In this document: in pieces, positions 21,221-32,640 of the stretch
Layout: each line of letters starts with the position of its first letter
How positions within the stretch are numbered: position 1 is the first letter of the stretch
From: Morinoia aosen
Lineage: Eukaryota; Arthropoda; Malacostraca; Amphipoda; Talitridae
DNA length: 64,000 bases
NCBI GenBank assembly: GCA_030386875.1
Contig: CM059575.1
Span: 14,160,293-14,224,292, forward strand
Direction: 5' to 3'
Notes under the pieces: model-generated
The model's database searches: none
Seen by the model: the letters and a program-made list of their open reading frames with translations, nothing else
Told to the model about the DNA's origin: nothing
Translations under genes and position numbers: made by a program

Positions 21221-21952
21221 TTATATGTTATGGCGTTGTTGTAACAATGATTCTTGAATACATATAATTCCTGGCTGATGTTGATCAATAAGCAAGTGAA
21301 GGTAAGGTAGTTTTGCAAATTATCCTTTTAGATTCCATTGTAGGATTGTTAAGTTCATGCTTGACTGATGAGAGAGGTAACATTTAATTTTGTGAGTAAC
21401 TCGGAAATTAGTTCACCAGCTTCTGATATATTTTCCATTTCTTTTAGGCTGTCTATTTTTCAGTTATAGTGTTTGCTAGTAAGATTTTGATAATAGCAGG
21501 GACGATTAGATTTTTAAAGTTGGACGATTAGATTTTTAAAGCAGCCCACCATTTGTTTCTCCTGGGAGGTTTTCGGCAGATGTGGTGTTGCATTTGAGTT
21601 GCCTGCATCTCTTAATTGAGATAGTCTTTCTAGCATGTTCCTGTGATCCGGAGGATAACCAGAGGCTACATCAGTCTCAGGCAATGTATTTGAGCCCAGG
21701 GAAGCGTGTTGGCTTCTTCTAGTGGTTTGTATTGGTGTAGATTGATTCCTGCAGCTTTGGCTGGTTATCATCTGTTTATGTTTTTTGTTAGCAAAAAAGC
21801 AAAACCACCCCTTCTGAGAGGTGGTTCTATTGTCAAGTGGGTGTGTACTATAAGATCGGGTTACAGCTGCATATGTATTCCGAGAGAAATTTTGCTGTTA
21901 TGGCTGAGTCAAAGCTGGGAATATGTGCTGTGATTCGAGGGCAATATACTCT

Positions 21953-23560
21953 TCAGTGTTCATCTCTACTTGTTTTTTTGTTGTTGAGAGTAGATGGCAC
22001 GTGATTCATTAAAAGAAATATTTTTGCTGGCCTTGATTTTGCCAATTTCGTGTTCTTGGACATATGTTGGACAGTTTTTGGAGTTAGCAGAATGATTCCC
22101 TTTGCAGTTAGGGCAATGGTAGTTGTCTGACTTGCAGCTTGCTTAGTCATGTTCTGCTGATGAACAGTTTCCGCGAATTTTTTTGTTCCGGCAGATGGAA
22201 GCGGTATGCCCCACCTCCAACATTTTGTGCAATGGATTGGGTTTGGATAGAAAGGATGGACTTTGTAATTAAAATATCCTGGCTTAATCTCCTTAGGACA
22301 TTCTGTTCCTAGAAAAGTCAAAACGAACATAGGAGAGTCAGCTCGCTTTGGGTCCATGTACATTTTCCTGATACCTGCTATTCCTGTAGGGGCAAGATGC
22401 AGCAGCTGTTCATCCAGAGACTCGCCAAGAAATTCAGGTGCATAAATCTTGTCACATACAGTAGAGGCTCACCAGGCTATTTGAGTATTGATAGAGATTT
22501 TATCCAAGGATTTGGCTGCAAGTAATGTTTTTGTTAGTTCAAAGGTTTTTACATTTATTATTAAGCTTCCTATTTTTTTTGTATTCCACTTGTTCCACTG
22601 GGCCACAAATTTGATTGATTAGGCTCTGCACTCTGAATGGACTCAGTTTTGTTAGTTTGATCTGTTCATCTGTTGCAGAGATTATGACATGCCTGGAAAA
22701 ATCAGGTATTTTATCAATGTTTTCTGGCAGGTTCAAATCAATTTTAGCAGATCTTGGTTGTGAGAAAGTTGCTTGATTGTTTGTATATTGCTCTTGGTTG
22801 TTAGGAATGGTATCTATAGTTGTATTTAGAGACCTATCCCTAGGTATCACTGCAGATGGATTGCTCTCAAAGGACAAGTGAGTTGTACAGAACTCCAAGT
22901 TGTTGCTTAAGTTCCTCCCAGGGGGATTATGTGAGGTCCCGAGCTAAAGTTTAGGTAGGCCTTCTTTTTGTTGAGATAGAATAGGTTTTTGTTTTGTTAC
23001 GGACCATCTTTTTACGGTTCACTGCTGTCCTGTTTTTCAGCACCTCCGACTTTCTTCTTCAATTTTTTCTTGTTTTATGATCTTCGTTCTTGGCTTTCTG
23101 TTTCTGCATAGATTCTGCGGTGCCTTAACTCCTTATTAAATGGTGCCTTCTTCCTTCCTCTCTTTGGATAGCCTTTGTGGCGGATAGGGAGGCTTAAACT
23201 AATTAATCATCTAATCTAATCTGATTAAGTTCCTGTTCTTTTTCCCATGAGCTTATTTCTGCAGGTTCAAGGCTTTGGTCCAAAGTTCGTTTTTGTGGAT
23301 TAGTGGGCTTTTCAGTTTCATTTGTAGCTGCTAATATTTCATTGTTGTCAAGACTTTGTGCATTTGCATTTCAAATAGAGATGGTTGAGTTAGGGTAGTA
23401 CTTTTGGGGGTTGAACTCCTGACTTTTGGATAACCTTTTTTGGAAGATTTTGTATTTCCATTTTCTCGTGGAGCAGGTTGCGAGTAATGATGCATTCCAT
23501 TTTCTCCCTTGGTGTTGCTAGACCCAGGGCATCCATGGGTTTTTCCTTATTGGCCATTGG
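21953..23560 (-). pseudogene. LINE ORF1 (nucleic-acid-binding gag-like protein), broken
   Basis: Starts near 23557 with MANKEKPMDALGLATPRE. It continues through Pro/Ser-rich sequence, a globular region (KIDLNLPENIDKIPDFSR at about 22750-22690), then TFLGTECPKEIKPGYF and a Cys-rich tail (HCTKCWRWG, about 22220). The later zinc knuckles have lost spacing through frameshifts. It is split by the SINE-like insertion at 22918-23224. ORF1 proteins of this class bind the LINE RNA. Confidence 0.75.
22918..23224 (+). mobile_element. SINE-like retroposon inserted in LINE ORF1
   Basis: The same family as the copy at 18556. It starts CCCAGGGGGATTATGTGAGG, so it lacks about 50 bp of the 5' end, and ends GGAGGCTTAAACT followed by an AATCT-repeat tail. 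TAAGTTCCT occurs on both sides (left ending at about 22917, right from about 23225), a clear target duplication. The insertion post-dates the LINE. Confidence 0.75.
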
Positions 23561-23600
23561 GTAGGTCAATCTTTCAAGTACTTTCAGCAGTTTATTATTG

Positions 23601-24855
23601 ATTTTATCCCAAGTTACTTACTTAAATATACAAAAAAAAACAGAATTTCTGTTATAAGGGTTTGTGGGCTCTCTTGAGAAAATTATCTGAGGGCAGAAGC
23701 TAAATCAGTATAAGTAGGTAAATACCGAGGGCCTAAGGCCCAAGCGGTTTCAGCACCGGTAATATTACCTTAAAGAGTAAGGTGATTATTATTTGAACCT
23801 TATTTTAAGTTACAAAATTAATGATACTTGCCAAAACATTAAGTTTTCTTAGCCACCACGTCCTATTAGCCTTCATGTAGACCATCCGTCTATGAACTTG
23901 AATCCTCAATAAAATGATGCATAAATGATTCACTTCACTTTGCTTTGATTCACTTCACAGTGATTTACTTTTGCTAATGAACAACCATTGGTGTTCAATT
24001 TGTGGTAGCCTCATTTTGTTAATGTGAAATGAATTTAAGGCTGTGAAGCGTTCTCTTGAATCAAGAGGGTGATAAACCCTGTGTACTAGTTTGCGTAGAA
24101 TTTGAGGCTGTGAACCAATATTTAGTAGGATGTTGCCGATTTCATTGAACATAGTGGATGCTGTGTATGGTTCATTTGTTTATTCGGATCAGTGCACAGT
24201 TATGTGAAAATTTTATCAAAAAGAATTACTATGTATGAGCTTTATGTATTTGTTATTCCATACATTCTCCCTTTACACTGCAACTTTTTTGGAAAGGTTG
24301 TTCATAACTAATTTATGGAAACCTCTGCAAAACTATGATTTATATTGTTTCATGCAGTATTGCAGAGTTAAAAAAATTGGTACTCAAGTTGTGATTTTGA
24401 CTAACTGGTCATTCTAAAGGTTATCTTTATAATCCATTAAGCTAAATTTGTTCATTTGTGAATTTTAAGTGTTCAGGTTATTTTTATTTTATAGTTATTT
24501 ACTTACTGGCTCGGAGAGTGTCCTGATGTTTGAGAATAGCGCTAATGCATTGGGAGTGCTGCAGCTTATTATTTATTAGTCACTCGTCGTGTGTGATTAC
24601 TCAAGTCCTTTCCTAGATTTCAGCAATTAGTTTTATGTTGTTTCTTTCGTGCAGATTTTGGAATTTATAACTGGAAAATGTCGAAACGCGCATAGAGCGG
24701 TGGTGTACCAAATGTTGTTTTGATAGGAAAATAGTTTATTTCATTCATTATCGCCAAAAATTTACGTGATATAAATTTAGTGTATTTTTAAGCAAGGAAA
24801 ATATTTTTCCAGGGACTAATAATTATTGTCTCTTTGATTTTGCTCTCCATTCTTA
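23601..24855. other. Unassigned AT-rich sequence
   Basis: No gene or classifiable repeat was recognised. The small frames at 23955-24152 and 24235-24417 have low-complexity or chance-like composition. Confidence 0.5.
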
Positions 24856-24859
24856 AAGA

Positions 24860-25035
24860 ATTAGTTATGTTAAGTCCCAAGGTTAGAGTTTCGTAGGGCT
24901 TCTTTTTGTTACAATTTAAAAGCTTTGTTTTCTTTTCTTAAAAACTCCCTTTTTATTCACTGCTGTTCCGTTTCTCATCACCTATAATTTTCTTCTTCAG
25001 CGTTAATTTTGTCATAATCTTGCTCCTCAATTCAA
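24860..25035 (+). repeat. SINE-like family, decayed copy lacking its 3' half
   Basis: Matches the middle of the family (TTAAGTCCCAAGGTTAGAGTT, a T-rich stretch, TCACTGCTGTTCCGTTTCTC) with numerous changes and stops before the terminal block. It lies just upstream of a fuller copy. Confidence 0.55.
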
Positions 25036-25059
25036 TATTTCTATGTACAGGGTATCTTC

Positions 25060-25402
25060 CCTTCAGGGGGATGCAACTATTGTATCTATGGGAATGAGTG
25101 CTCCCAAGGGGATTATGTGAGGGCCCGAGCTGAAGGTTGTGTAGGCTTTATTTTTGTTGAAATAGAAAAGGTTTTTGGTTTGTTATGGACCATCTTTTTT
25201 CAGTTCACTAGTGTCCTATTTTTCACCACCCTCGACTTTCTTCTTCAACTTCGTCTTTTTTCACGAACTTCTTTCATAGCTTACTATTTCTGTGCATCTT
25301 GTGCAAAGATTCCGCATTTTCTCAAATCCATACCAAATGGTGCCTTCCTCCTTTCTTTCTTCGACACGCCCTTTCCTGTAGCGGTCACGGAGGCTTAAAC
25401 TT
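25060..25402 (+). mobile_element. SINE-like retroposon, fuller copy
   Basis: Starts CTTCAGGGGGATGCAACTAT, includes GAGGGCCCGAGCT and ATGGTGCCTTCCTCC, and ends GGAGGCTTAAACT. An open frame of 93 codons across it (25117-25398) is a by-product of its T-rich composition. A clear flanking duplication was not found. Confidence 0.7.
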
Positions 25403-26361
25403 GCGTATAATCTTTTCCAGTGAAGCGAAACCTATAGCATGTTGTATTTTAAATAAACTTATAAGTACAGAATTTTATCTTATCCTTACGATCCGGTGCG
25501 CAATCGTCAGCCTCATCCGCATGAAAAGATAATAAAACGTCTTCTATGATTGATTAAAGTAAATTTTCTAATTTGTTTGGAAAGGGCTTTCAATTTACGA
25601 AGCTGCCGTTATAATTAAATAGAAGATCGATGACCTTTTAGTTCTTGTAAATTTACACGTAGCCGGACGGAATTAAAATTTCCAGAAAACTAAATCCGGA
25701 TACGTGGAGGCACACCGGCAGTCGGTCGTGTTGTTGATCGTACGTCTGGAAGGGCAAGGTACGTTGCGTGGTAGTACGCACGCTGCCGCCGCTGACATGT
25801 TTGGTGCGAGTGATGTCATCCGGCTTGTGTGTAATGAAGCTTCCTATTGGCCAGTCGAATTGGCGAATGTGCGCGGCTGTACCCGTAGAACTGACTTTAC
25901 CTCCTATAGTATACCGTGATCTCTACTCAGAACGCCTCTAAAATTTCCTTCCGGAGTACCGTGCTGATGACCGGCCGCGTCCATTGGTTGTCTTCTATTT
26001 TTAGCGAGTTTGTTTTAATAACTAGCCTTACATTAAAGAAGATCTTCGGTCTCCATTTTAAAGGAATTTAATAATAAAAATACTACAGAGGACGCTGCTG
26101 TGCGTACTGTCGGAATCCTCAAGATACGCCTAACTTGGGTTCCGTTTCTCACATTGCGCATCTCGGGAAACGACTTGCTGTTGTCCCCTTGAAGTTCTGT
26201 ATTTGAAATAAATGTTCGAACAGTTGCCCGTGAGTTTTAAATCCTAAAACTCCATTGTAATGACATAGGAGAGATTACGCTCACGAAATACCTAAACCTA
26301 TTTATTTATTAGTTTAAAGGAGACACTTGACCTTTTACTGTTTAAGAACAATCAACACTAT
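25403..26361. other. Unassigned stretch with a GC-rich, CpG-containing block
   Basis: The part from about 25690 to 25990 is clearly richer in G, C and CpG than its surroundings and contains ATTGGCC and CCATTGG (CCAAT-box-like in both orientations). It could be a promoter or a 5' exon. A 71-codon frame at 25704-25919 has no recognised domain. I cannot assign a gene. Confidence 0.3.
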
Positions 26362-27134
26362 ACCGGGTGTCCCACAAAAATGTACCGGACATTTTGTTTG
26401 ATTATATCTCCGCTTTAAATTAACATGTTTTAATTGTCTTTTGTTAACAATGAAGTAATTTTTTTTTCCTCTCCAAATAATTTAAGTTTTTGAAAATTAG
26501 TTGAATAACCAATTTACGATGATCGATTTACTGAGAGGGGTAGAAAAATTGTTCTAAGGGAAATTTTAAAAACAACACTGGTTTTCTTCTTCATTTCTCA
26601 ATACCTTCTGTTAAGAATAATTTCATAATGATGCATCCTACATACTACCATGTATTTAAACCCTCTGAGAGGTGTCAAGTTTCAAATTTTCTCAATAATT
26701 GTGTTACAAGAACTGAAAGAAAACGGTGGAATAATGGGTAAACTCTTCGTTCAATGGTAGCTAGAAGTAATACTTGCCTTGAAAGAAATGGAGGGTATGT
26801 CGAAGGATACTAATTTACTTTATTTATTTAAACGTTTTTTAAGGTAATGATTTGTTTCTTTTTAAAAATTTTGTTTGTTCAGTTTTATGGAAAGTGCAAA
26901 ATAAGGAAGAATATCAAAATTGTTTTAAAACTTTTCCTTTGAACAATTAGTTTTTCTACCCTTTCAGTAAATTGATCATTATAAAGTGGTTAGTCGACCG
27001 ATTTTCAAAAACTTAAATTATACGGAAAGGAAACCAAATTTGCTGCATTGTGATAAAATACAATTCAAATATGTTAATTTAAAGCTGAGATATAATTAAT
27101 TAAGAATCGCGGACATTTTTGCGGGACACCCGGT
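26362..27134. mobile_element. Foldback element with ~230-bp inverted repeats
   Basis: The left end ACCGGGTGTCCCACAAAAAT and the right end (reverse complement) ACCGGGTGTCCCGCAAAAAT are near identical, and similarity extends about 230 bp inward on each side, including AATTTAAGTTTTTGAAAAT. The 773-bp element has no ORF and is non-autonomous. A target duplication is not evident. The GGGTGTCCC terminus resembles that of many small arthropod foldback elements; its transposase family is not shown here. Confidence 0.8.
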
Positions 27135-30100
27135 GTAATAGAAAGCCAGGTGTCCGTCAATTTATAAATAATTATATGTTGTCGTGCGTAATCTCCTCGA
27201 TGTCATTACAATAGGAATCTGCTTGCTTGGACAGTATCATAAATACCATTGAAATATTATGAAAAACCTGGCATCTACTCACTTAAGTTTATAAGTAAAA
27301 AACATTGCGTGAAAATCGAATCTATTGTCAAGAAAATACGGCTTATCGCAGTAAAAAGGTATGGCAAATATTTTAAAAACTCCTTGGCGAACAATAATTT
27401 AAATTATAATGCACAGTTGTTGCTTGCTTGGTTGGTGTGTGCGTCTGTGACGTTCTTAAAGATGCTTAATGACCGTGAGTGTGATACGAGTTTTACCAGT
27501 GCACATGTATGAGAATACTGTATTTTAATCGCGGATACTATTAGGATGGATATATTTGTTTCCCATCTTTATCTTGCGACTTTTTTTTAAAACGATACCA
27601 TTGAATCCCGTCATTTTTGACCAATCACGTGCACTAGTATCTTGATTATTAACATTCTGTAGTCAACTTAAAAGTTGTTTGCTTATAAATAATATAATGA
27701 ACATATGCACAGGTTTCAACACCTGCAACCGTTTACTACTATGAATGACTGTCGTGTTTATTTATACGTTTTGTGTCACGCTGTTAAGAATAATTGATAG
27801 GAAGAAATTAGCACTGGCGGTCTTGGTTTCAGTTCACGGTCAATTAATACAATCATTTTCGTTGTGCAAGTGCTCTATAATAAGTCACTTTCAAAATAAT
27901 TAGAACGATCCAGAGCCTTATATACTCGAGTTTGTATCGTGAATACCGAGTTTGGCGGGGTATTGTATATATTACAATGTACCGTATTGCATATTACAAT
28001 ATGCTGTATTGTATATGACAACATACGGTATTACCATGTACTGTATAGCAAATTACAATATTCATAAACAAGTTCGCAGTTGCTTTCAGTAATGCTGAAT
28101 AATCTGTCTCTTGGATACGACACAAATGGCTATAACTACTTCTCTTGCAGTTCAAAAATACTGTGTTCTGAGTGTTTATTACTCTAATAAGAAAATTAAG
28201 TTACCTTTGGAATAAGCTGAGAGCATGGAAACTCCACTCAAGGACAGAGTCCCCATAGGAGACAGGATTTTGGCGATGATTTCACAAAGAAAATTTTTGG
28301 AAATGGAAATCGATTTCCATTTGGAAATCACAAATGGAAATCGCAAGTTGAAAAAAGTTATCGCGGCAACCACTGGTTTTAAGATTGTACATAACGATCC
28401 CATCGTATATAACGATCCTATAGTACACTATTGTTTTTAGATCGTAGGATCGTTTTTTAGATTTAAAGACTGTCTGCCCAGTGATCTGTACTCTCGAATA
28501 ATGTTTGAGTATTGTTGCCCGCTGAGCTAGGCTATGTCGGGTGCACCCAGCGTAGTTTTAGAACAAGATTTTTCGACCACGTTAGGAGCGCCAGAATAGG
28601 TTGAGTTTTAACTAAGCCATTATTTTCAGCCATTGGGGATCACACAGAGCAGTGTAACGTAATAGTAAGAAAATCTGATTTTTCAATTTCAAGTTTCTAT
28701 GCAAATAAAAACGACTTTCATGTACTAGAATCTCTTTACATTAAACAATTCAAACCAGCTTTAAATTCAATGTTGTCATCATTCCAGTTGAAATAGCCCG
28801 ATTTTAGAAAAAATAATTACAGTTTAATCTCTCCATTCCCCTTTTTCTGTACTATTTTAAGTTATATTATTTTTGTCTTTCCCCATGTCGTATTTTCTGA
28901 ATTTCAATTCGCTTTAACAGGTGTTCAGAATGGCTTGAGCTTGAAGTTGAAACGTTCACTTATGAAAATTATTTTCAAATCACCTATCTTTACCATCATT
29001 TTTATTTTAAAACTGGCAAAAGTGCTCCAACCTAATTTAATGAATCTTGAAAATGAAATCTGGAGAAGGGTCACCAAAGGATTGAAACTATATGCGGCAG
29101 CCATGATTTTACTGAGCATAGGTACGAAGAGCAAAAAATGAATGGAACATTAAATGTATGGCTTGGCCAGCACGGTTCGCCCCGATGACGTAGCGGTGGG
29201 AGCCCGGAGTTTTAGCAACGGGCCAGCGCGGTTACCCTCCGCACTCCTCCAGCTCGCTTCAAGAAGTCTGAGCCAGTACTCGTACCTTCAAGAGAAAATA
29301 TAATTTTAAGATTCAATTTTTATACCTTGCAGGGAAACTAAATGGTCATGCTGACGCGGCTCACAAAACTTTAGGAAAAGATTTAAGATTACTCTATTTT
29401 ACGAGCCTGCAGTAGCTGAACAATATTAGCCCCAACAATGGCATTTAGCTAACCAGCTAGACTGGTTGCTAGGTTACAAAAGAGTTTAAGCTTATTTGAG
29501 CCTAAGGTTTAAAGTTATGTACGGCTCAGACAAAATTTAATTTATAATATCCGTTCGCACTGGCAATTACTAAAATAATCGACGCACTGAGATGGAAAGA
29601 GAACACCGCACTGGAATTGCTTTCCAACTCACCATAAAGGACGTGCTTAGAAGGCCGTTCCTCCGTGCAGTAGGGCTCAAGAGACGTGCGCCGGCCGAGG
29701 AGTGCCGCTGAGCCGCTGCAACGCCTCCACTGCGTGAGGCGAAGACAGAATGGCGCGAAGTCGCTGCAGGAACTTCTCCTTGCCGCGCCGGGCCACGAGA
29801 GCGCAGAGCTGCCCCGGCTCCAATCTTCGGTTTGGAGCTTCACGAAGAGCTTACATGGTTATGAAGAAGTTCGTATTTTCACGATAGTTGACATCCAATT
29901 TTTCTTCATAGAATAATAAACAAAAATAGAATCTTGAATGAAAATGTCTTACGTCTAGGTCCCAGGTAAACGACGATGATGTCCCGAAACCAAGGAGAGC
30001 TACTGGAGCTTCCTTTCCTGGTGACCGAGTGCTGAAGCCTGAAGCGCTGAAGTGCTTCCAGCTCTCAAGTGTTGAAGCGCCTCGATGAATCTGATAATTT

Positions 30101-30460
30101 TCGGTAGAGCTCGTTTGCGTTCTTAATCTGCAGGTGACTCAAGAAGAAGAGCGGTAATCAAGAACAGCAAATGTGTCAGGGTTAGGCTTGTTGGTAGACA
30201 AGCCCAGCACAAGCGTTAACTCTTTCCATAGTGCGTTTAACTTTTACTATTAGATTAAATTTGTTTATATTGGTGTCACAAAAATTAAACTTACATTTTG
30301 CCCATGGCTCGTTTTATTCTACAATTAATAATAAATAATGAAAATTACGATTAATAATGAATAATGATAGTTTAAGGGCACCGACTAGTCAGAATCAAGA
30401 ATATTGCCATCAGGTTTTTTCTATATAATCTAGATCTATGAAATTTGGCATACGTATGTA
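27135..30460. other. Mostly unassigned; small repeats only
   Basis: There is a quasi-repetitive stretch of ATGTACCGTATTGCATATTA-like words at about 27960-28060 and a short hairpin ACGATCCTA / TAGGATCGT near 28410-28455. A GC-rich block lies at about 29640-29830 with open frames on both strands (76 codons on plus, 105 on minus) but no recognisable domain. No gene can be supported. Confidence 0.4.
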
Positions 30461-30526
30461 TTTTGAAAAATAAATAGGGGTTGTCTTGTGCACTTTTTTC
30501 CATTTTCGCCCTAATGACGGAGATAA

Positions 30527-30895
30527 TGGGAAAACAGGGCAAAAAATGGACATTTTTCAAGCCATTTCTTCTCAAAAAGTAGTTATCGAAGAGTAATGGT
30601 CTAAGTATCATTGGATGCACAAAGGGTTGCTGCATAAAGAGTCAGAGGATTATTTTAAAATCCTTAATAGTTTTGTTTATATGAAGTTTAAAAAAAATTT
30701 GTGTCATTCATTTTTCCGTAGATTTTTTAATATAACTAAGATACCACCATGAAATTTAATGAAATCCTCTGAATTTTTATGCAGCAACTCTTTGCGCATC
30801 CAATGATACCAAAAACATTGCTCTACGATAACTGGTTTCTGAGAAGTGGCTTATTGATATTTGAGTTGTTCAATAAATGCATTTTTGTGCAGAAA
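30527..30895. repeat. Foldback repeat
   Basis: Arms at about 30527-30650 and 30765-30895 are reverse complements with mismatches; shared words include GTATCATTGGATGC and GTTGCTGCATAAA. The loop is AT-rich. No terminal duplication was found and it has no ORF. Confidence 0.65.
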
Positions 30896-30899
30896 TAGT

Positions 30900-32640
30900 T
30901 TTTCTCATTTGCAAACTATATTGCTCTGAGAAATCAGCGCAGTTGACGTTATGAGAGCTATTCTGGAATATTGTCTTGGTTTTGGCTATCTTTCATCGTA
31001 GTATTTTGTGGTTCCTTGTCAAAACCGGTACCATAGTTGGTACAAGGGTCCTGGTACCAAGCATGAGGATCTGGGGTAACGCATAGCTCAGGTGCACCTG
31101 AGGTGTGCTTCAATCCTTACTAAACATAAGCCCGTATGAGACGGTGGCAAGAAGTGGCACTCATGGGTGCGAGAGATGCGCTCTCTTCTCCGAAGTCATG
31201 GCGGCCGCCGTCACCAACACACTGCAAGGTTATTACACGAGACGGTGTTGGCGTGCCACAGACACGGCGCGCAGTAGCGCACGGAAATCAGAAGCTGGAT
31301 TTGTTTTCATTATTTTATTCACCAATACATGTCTTTCAAGTCATGTTCATTTTCGACGGTTAATTCACAGAAATTCAAAATTAAAACATGGTTAATTAAA
31401 TGCATTATTATTATTTTAGGGGTTCTGATACCAGCAAAATATATATACCATTTAGAAAAGAATTATGAAATTAATATGGCTCAATATCTGAGTCATATAT
31501 ATATGATTAACAACTAGTGTGGAATGCGTGGCGCCCGTGAATGCAAGCAACTACGCTTGATTGCAATTGAAGGTTTTTTTTTGCACGGTGGAATGCAGAT
31601 TGATTGTCGTAAATATGAAAAACATCCAATACTGGTAATACTGAGGCACTTGTACACACAATTGCAGCATATGCATTGGTAGAGGTAACTCTAATTTTAA
31701 GAGCAGGTACCATCTTTAATAATACTGCATCGTACATTAAAATAGCTCTGATGTAAGTGAAGAAATGACTATCACCACATTTTATATACTTAGTTCGATT
31801 ATTTAATGCTTGGTTTAGTCATCAGGCTGACATACAAACTTTAACACTGTACTGACTGTATTTTGAACAATAATAAATATGAGTATTAGAGAAACGAATT
31901 GAAAATTTGTACATAGCGGTACAGTATAAATTTACACTAGAACACTTACTCTCCTGAAAAAGTACAAATAGCGTATACATGCTAGTTTCCGTCATTTTTT
32001 ACTTCTGCATAATGTAACTGCGATTTCGAACTTCCGAAAAAAAATCATAATAGTAATTTTTATGCAGGAAACAAGAGAAGTAATGATACATGTGGAAGAA
32101 CTAACTTGTTACCTACATTGGGCTGAGAATGAAGTATTTCATACAATGACGAAGAAGAGACGCAATGAATGTCACCTTCGTCTATAAGAATGGGAATACT
32201 ATTGGAAATGGGAATCGCTATTTGGGAATACCATTTCATCAGTTCCTGTACCTGATTTCTGGGAATCTTTTTAGTTTTGTTTTCCTGCATGAACTGCGAC
32301 TGAAGTGTATTTATTTATTTACTCTGGAGTTAATTCAATCTCTGGCTTCATTTTTTTAAAGATGTTGTTTAGTGCTATTTTTCGTAGAGATCTATCTCTA
32401 TACTCGCTACTTATCTCTCTACATAAACATGGGTGTGTTCTGAGAATTTCTATAAATAATATGGTCGACCGCCTGCACCAGTCGGCCAGCGGCGGAGGTG
32501 AAGGGAGAGGACAACTTATCACAGACATCCTTCTCATACGAAGCCTGGCTGACCACTGCCATGCATGTTCGTCCGTATCGTGCAGCGAGCGATCACGAAT
32601 TCCGACACTGGTGTACGCTGGGGCACCGCCATCGTATCGT
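30900..32640. other. Unassigned stretch upstream of the LINE
   Basis: A GC-richer segment lies at about 31105-31300 with open frames of 75-96 codons that lack recognisable domains, and another at about 32460-32640 directly before the LINE homology starts. The rest is AT-rich. No gene can be supported. Confidence 0.4.

Larger units (their letters stand above)
19225..23600 (-). mobile_element. Jockey-type LINE, dead copy, minus strand
   Basis: Read on the minus strand from about 23600 down: ORF1 (gag-like, with Cys-rich remnants), then endonuclease, linker, and reverse transcriptase up to motif C and a little beyond, where it stops at the host exon. It lacks its 3' end, unlike the 5' truncation normal for LINEs, so a deletion or rearrangement must have removed that end. 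A SINE-like element sits in ORF1 at 22918-23224. Many frameshifts are present. The two-ORF order with an apurinic-type endonuclease and RT motif GVTQGSEISP supports a jockey/CR1-like LINE. Confidence 0.85.

Noticed and set aside
25117..25398. 93-codon plus-strand frame rich in Phe, Leu and Ser
   Set aside because: It coincides with a SINE-like repeat copy; other copies of the repeat do not keep the frame.
29526..29916. Overlapping GC-rich open frames on both strands as a possible host exon
   Set aside because: No splice-site-bounded frame, no recognised domain and no repeat support; both frames are plausible by chance in a GC-rich patch.
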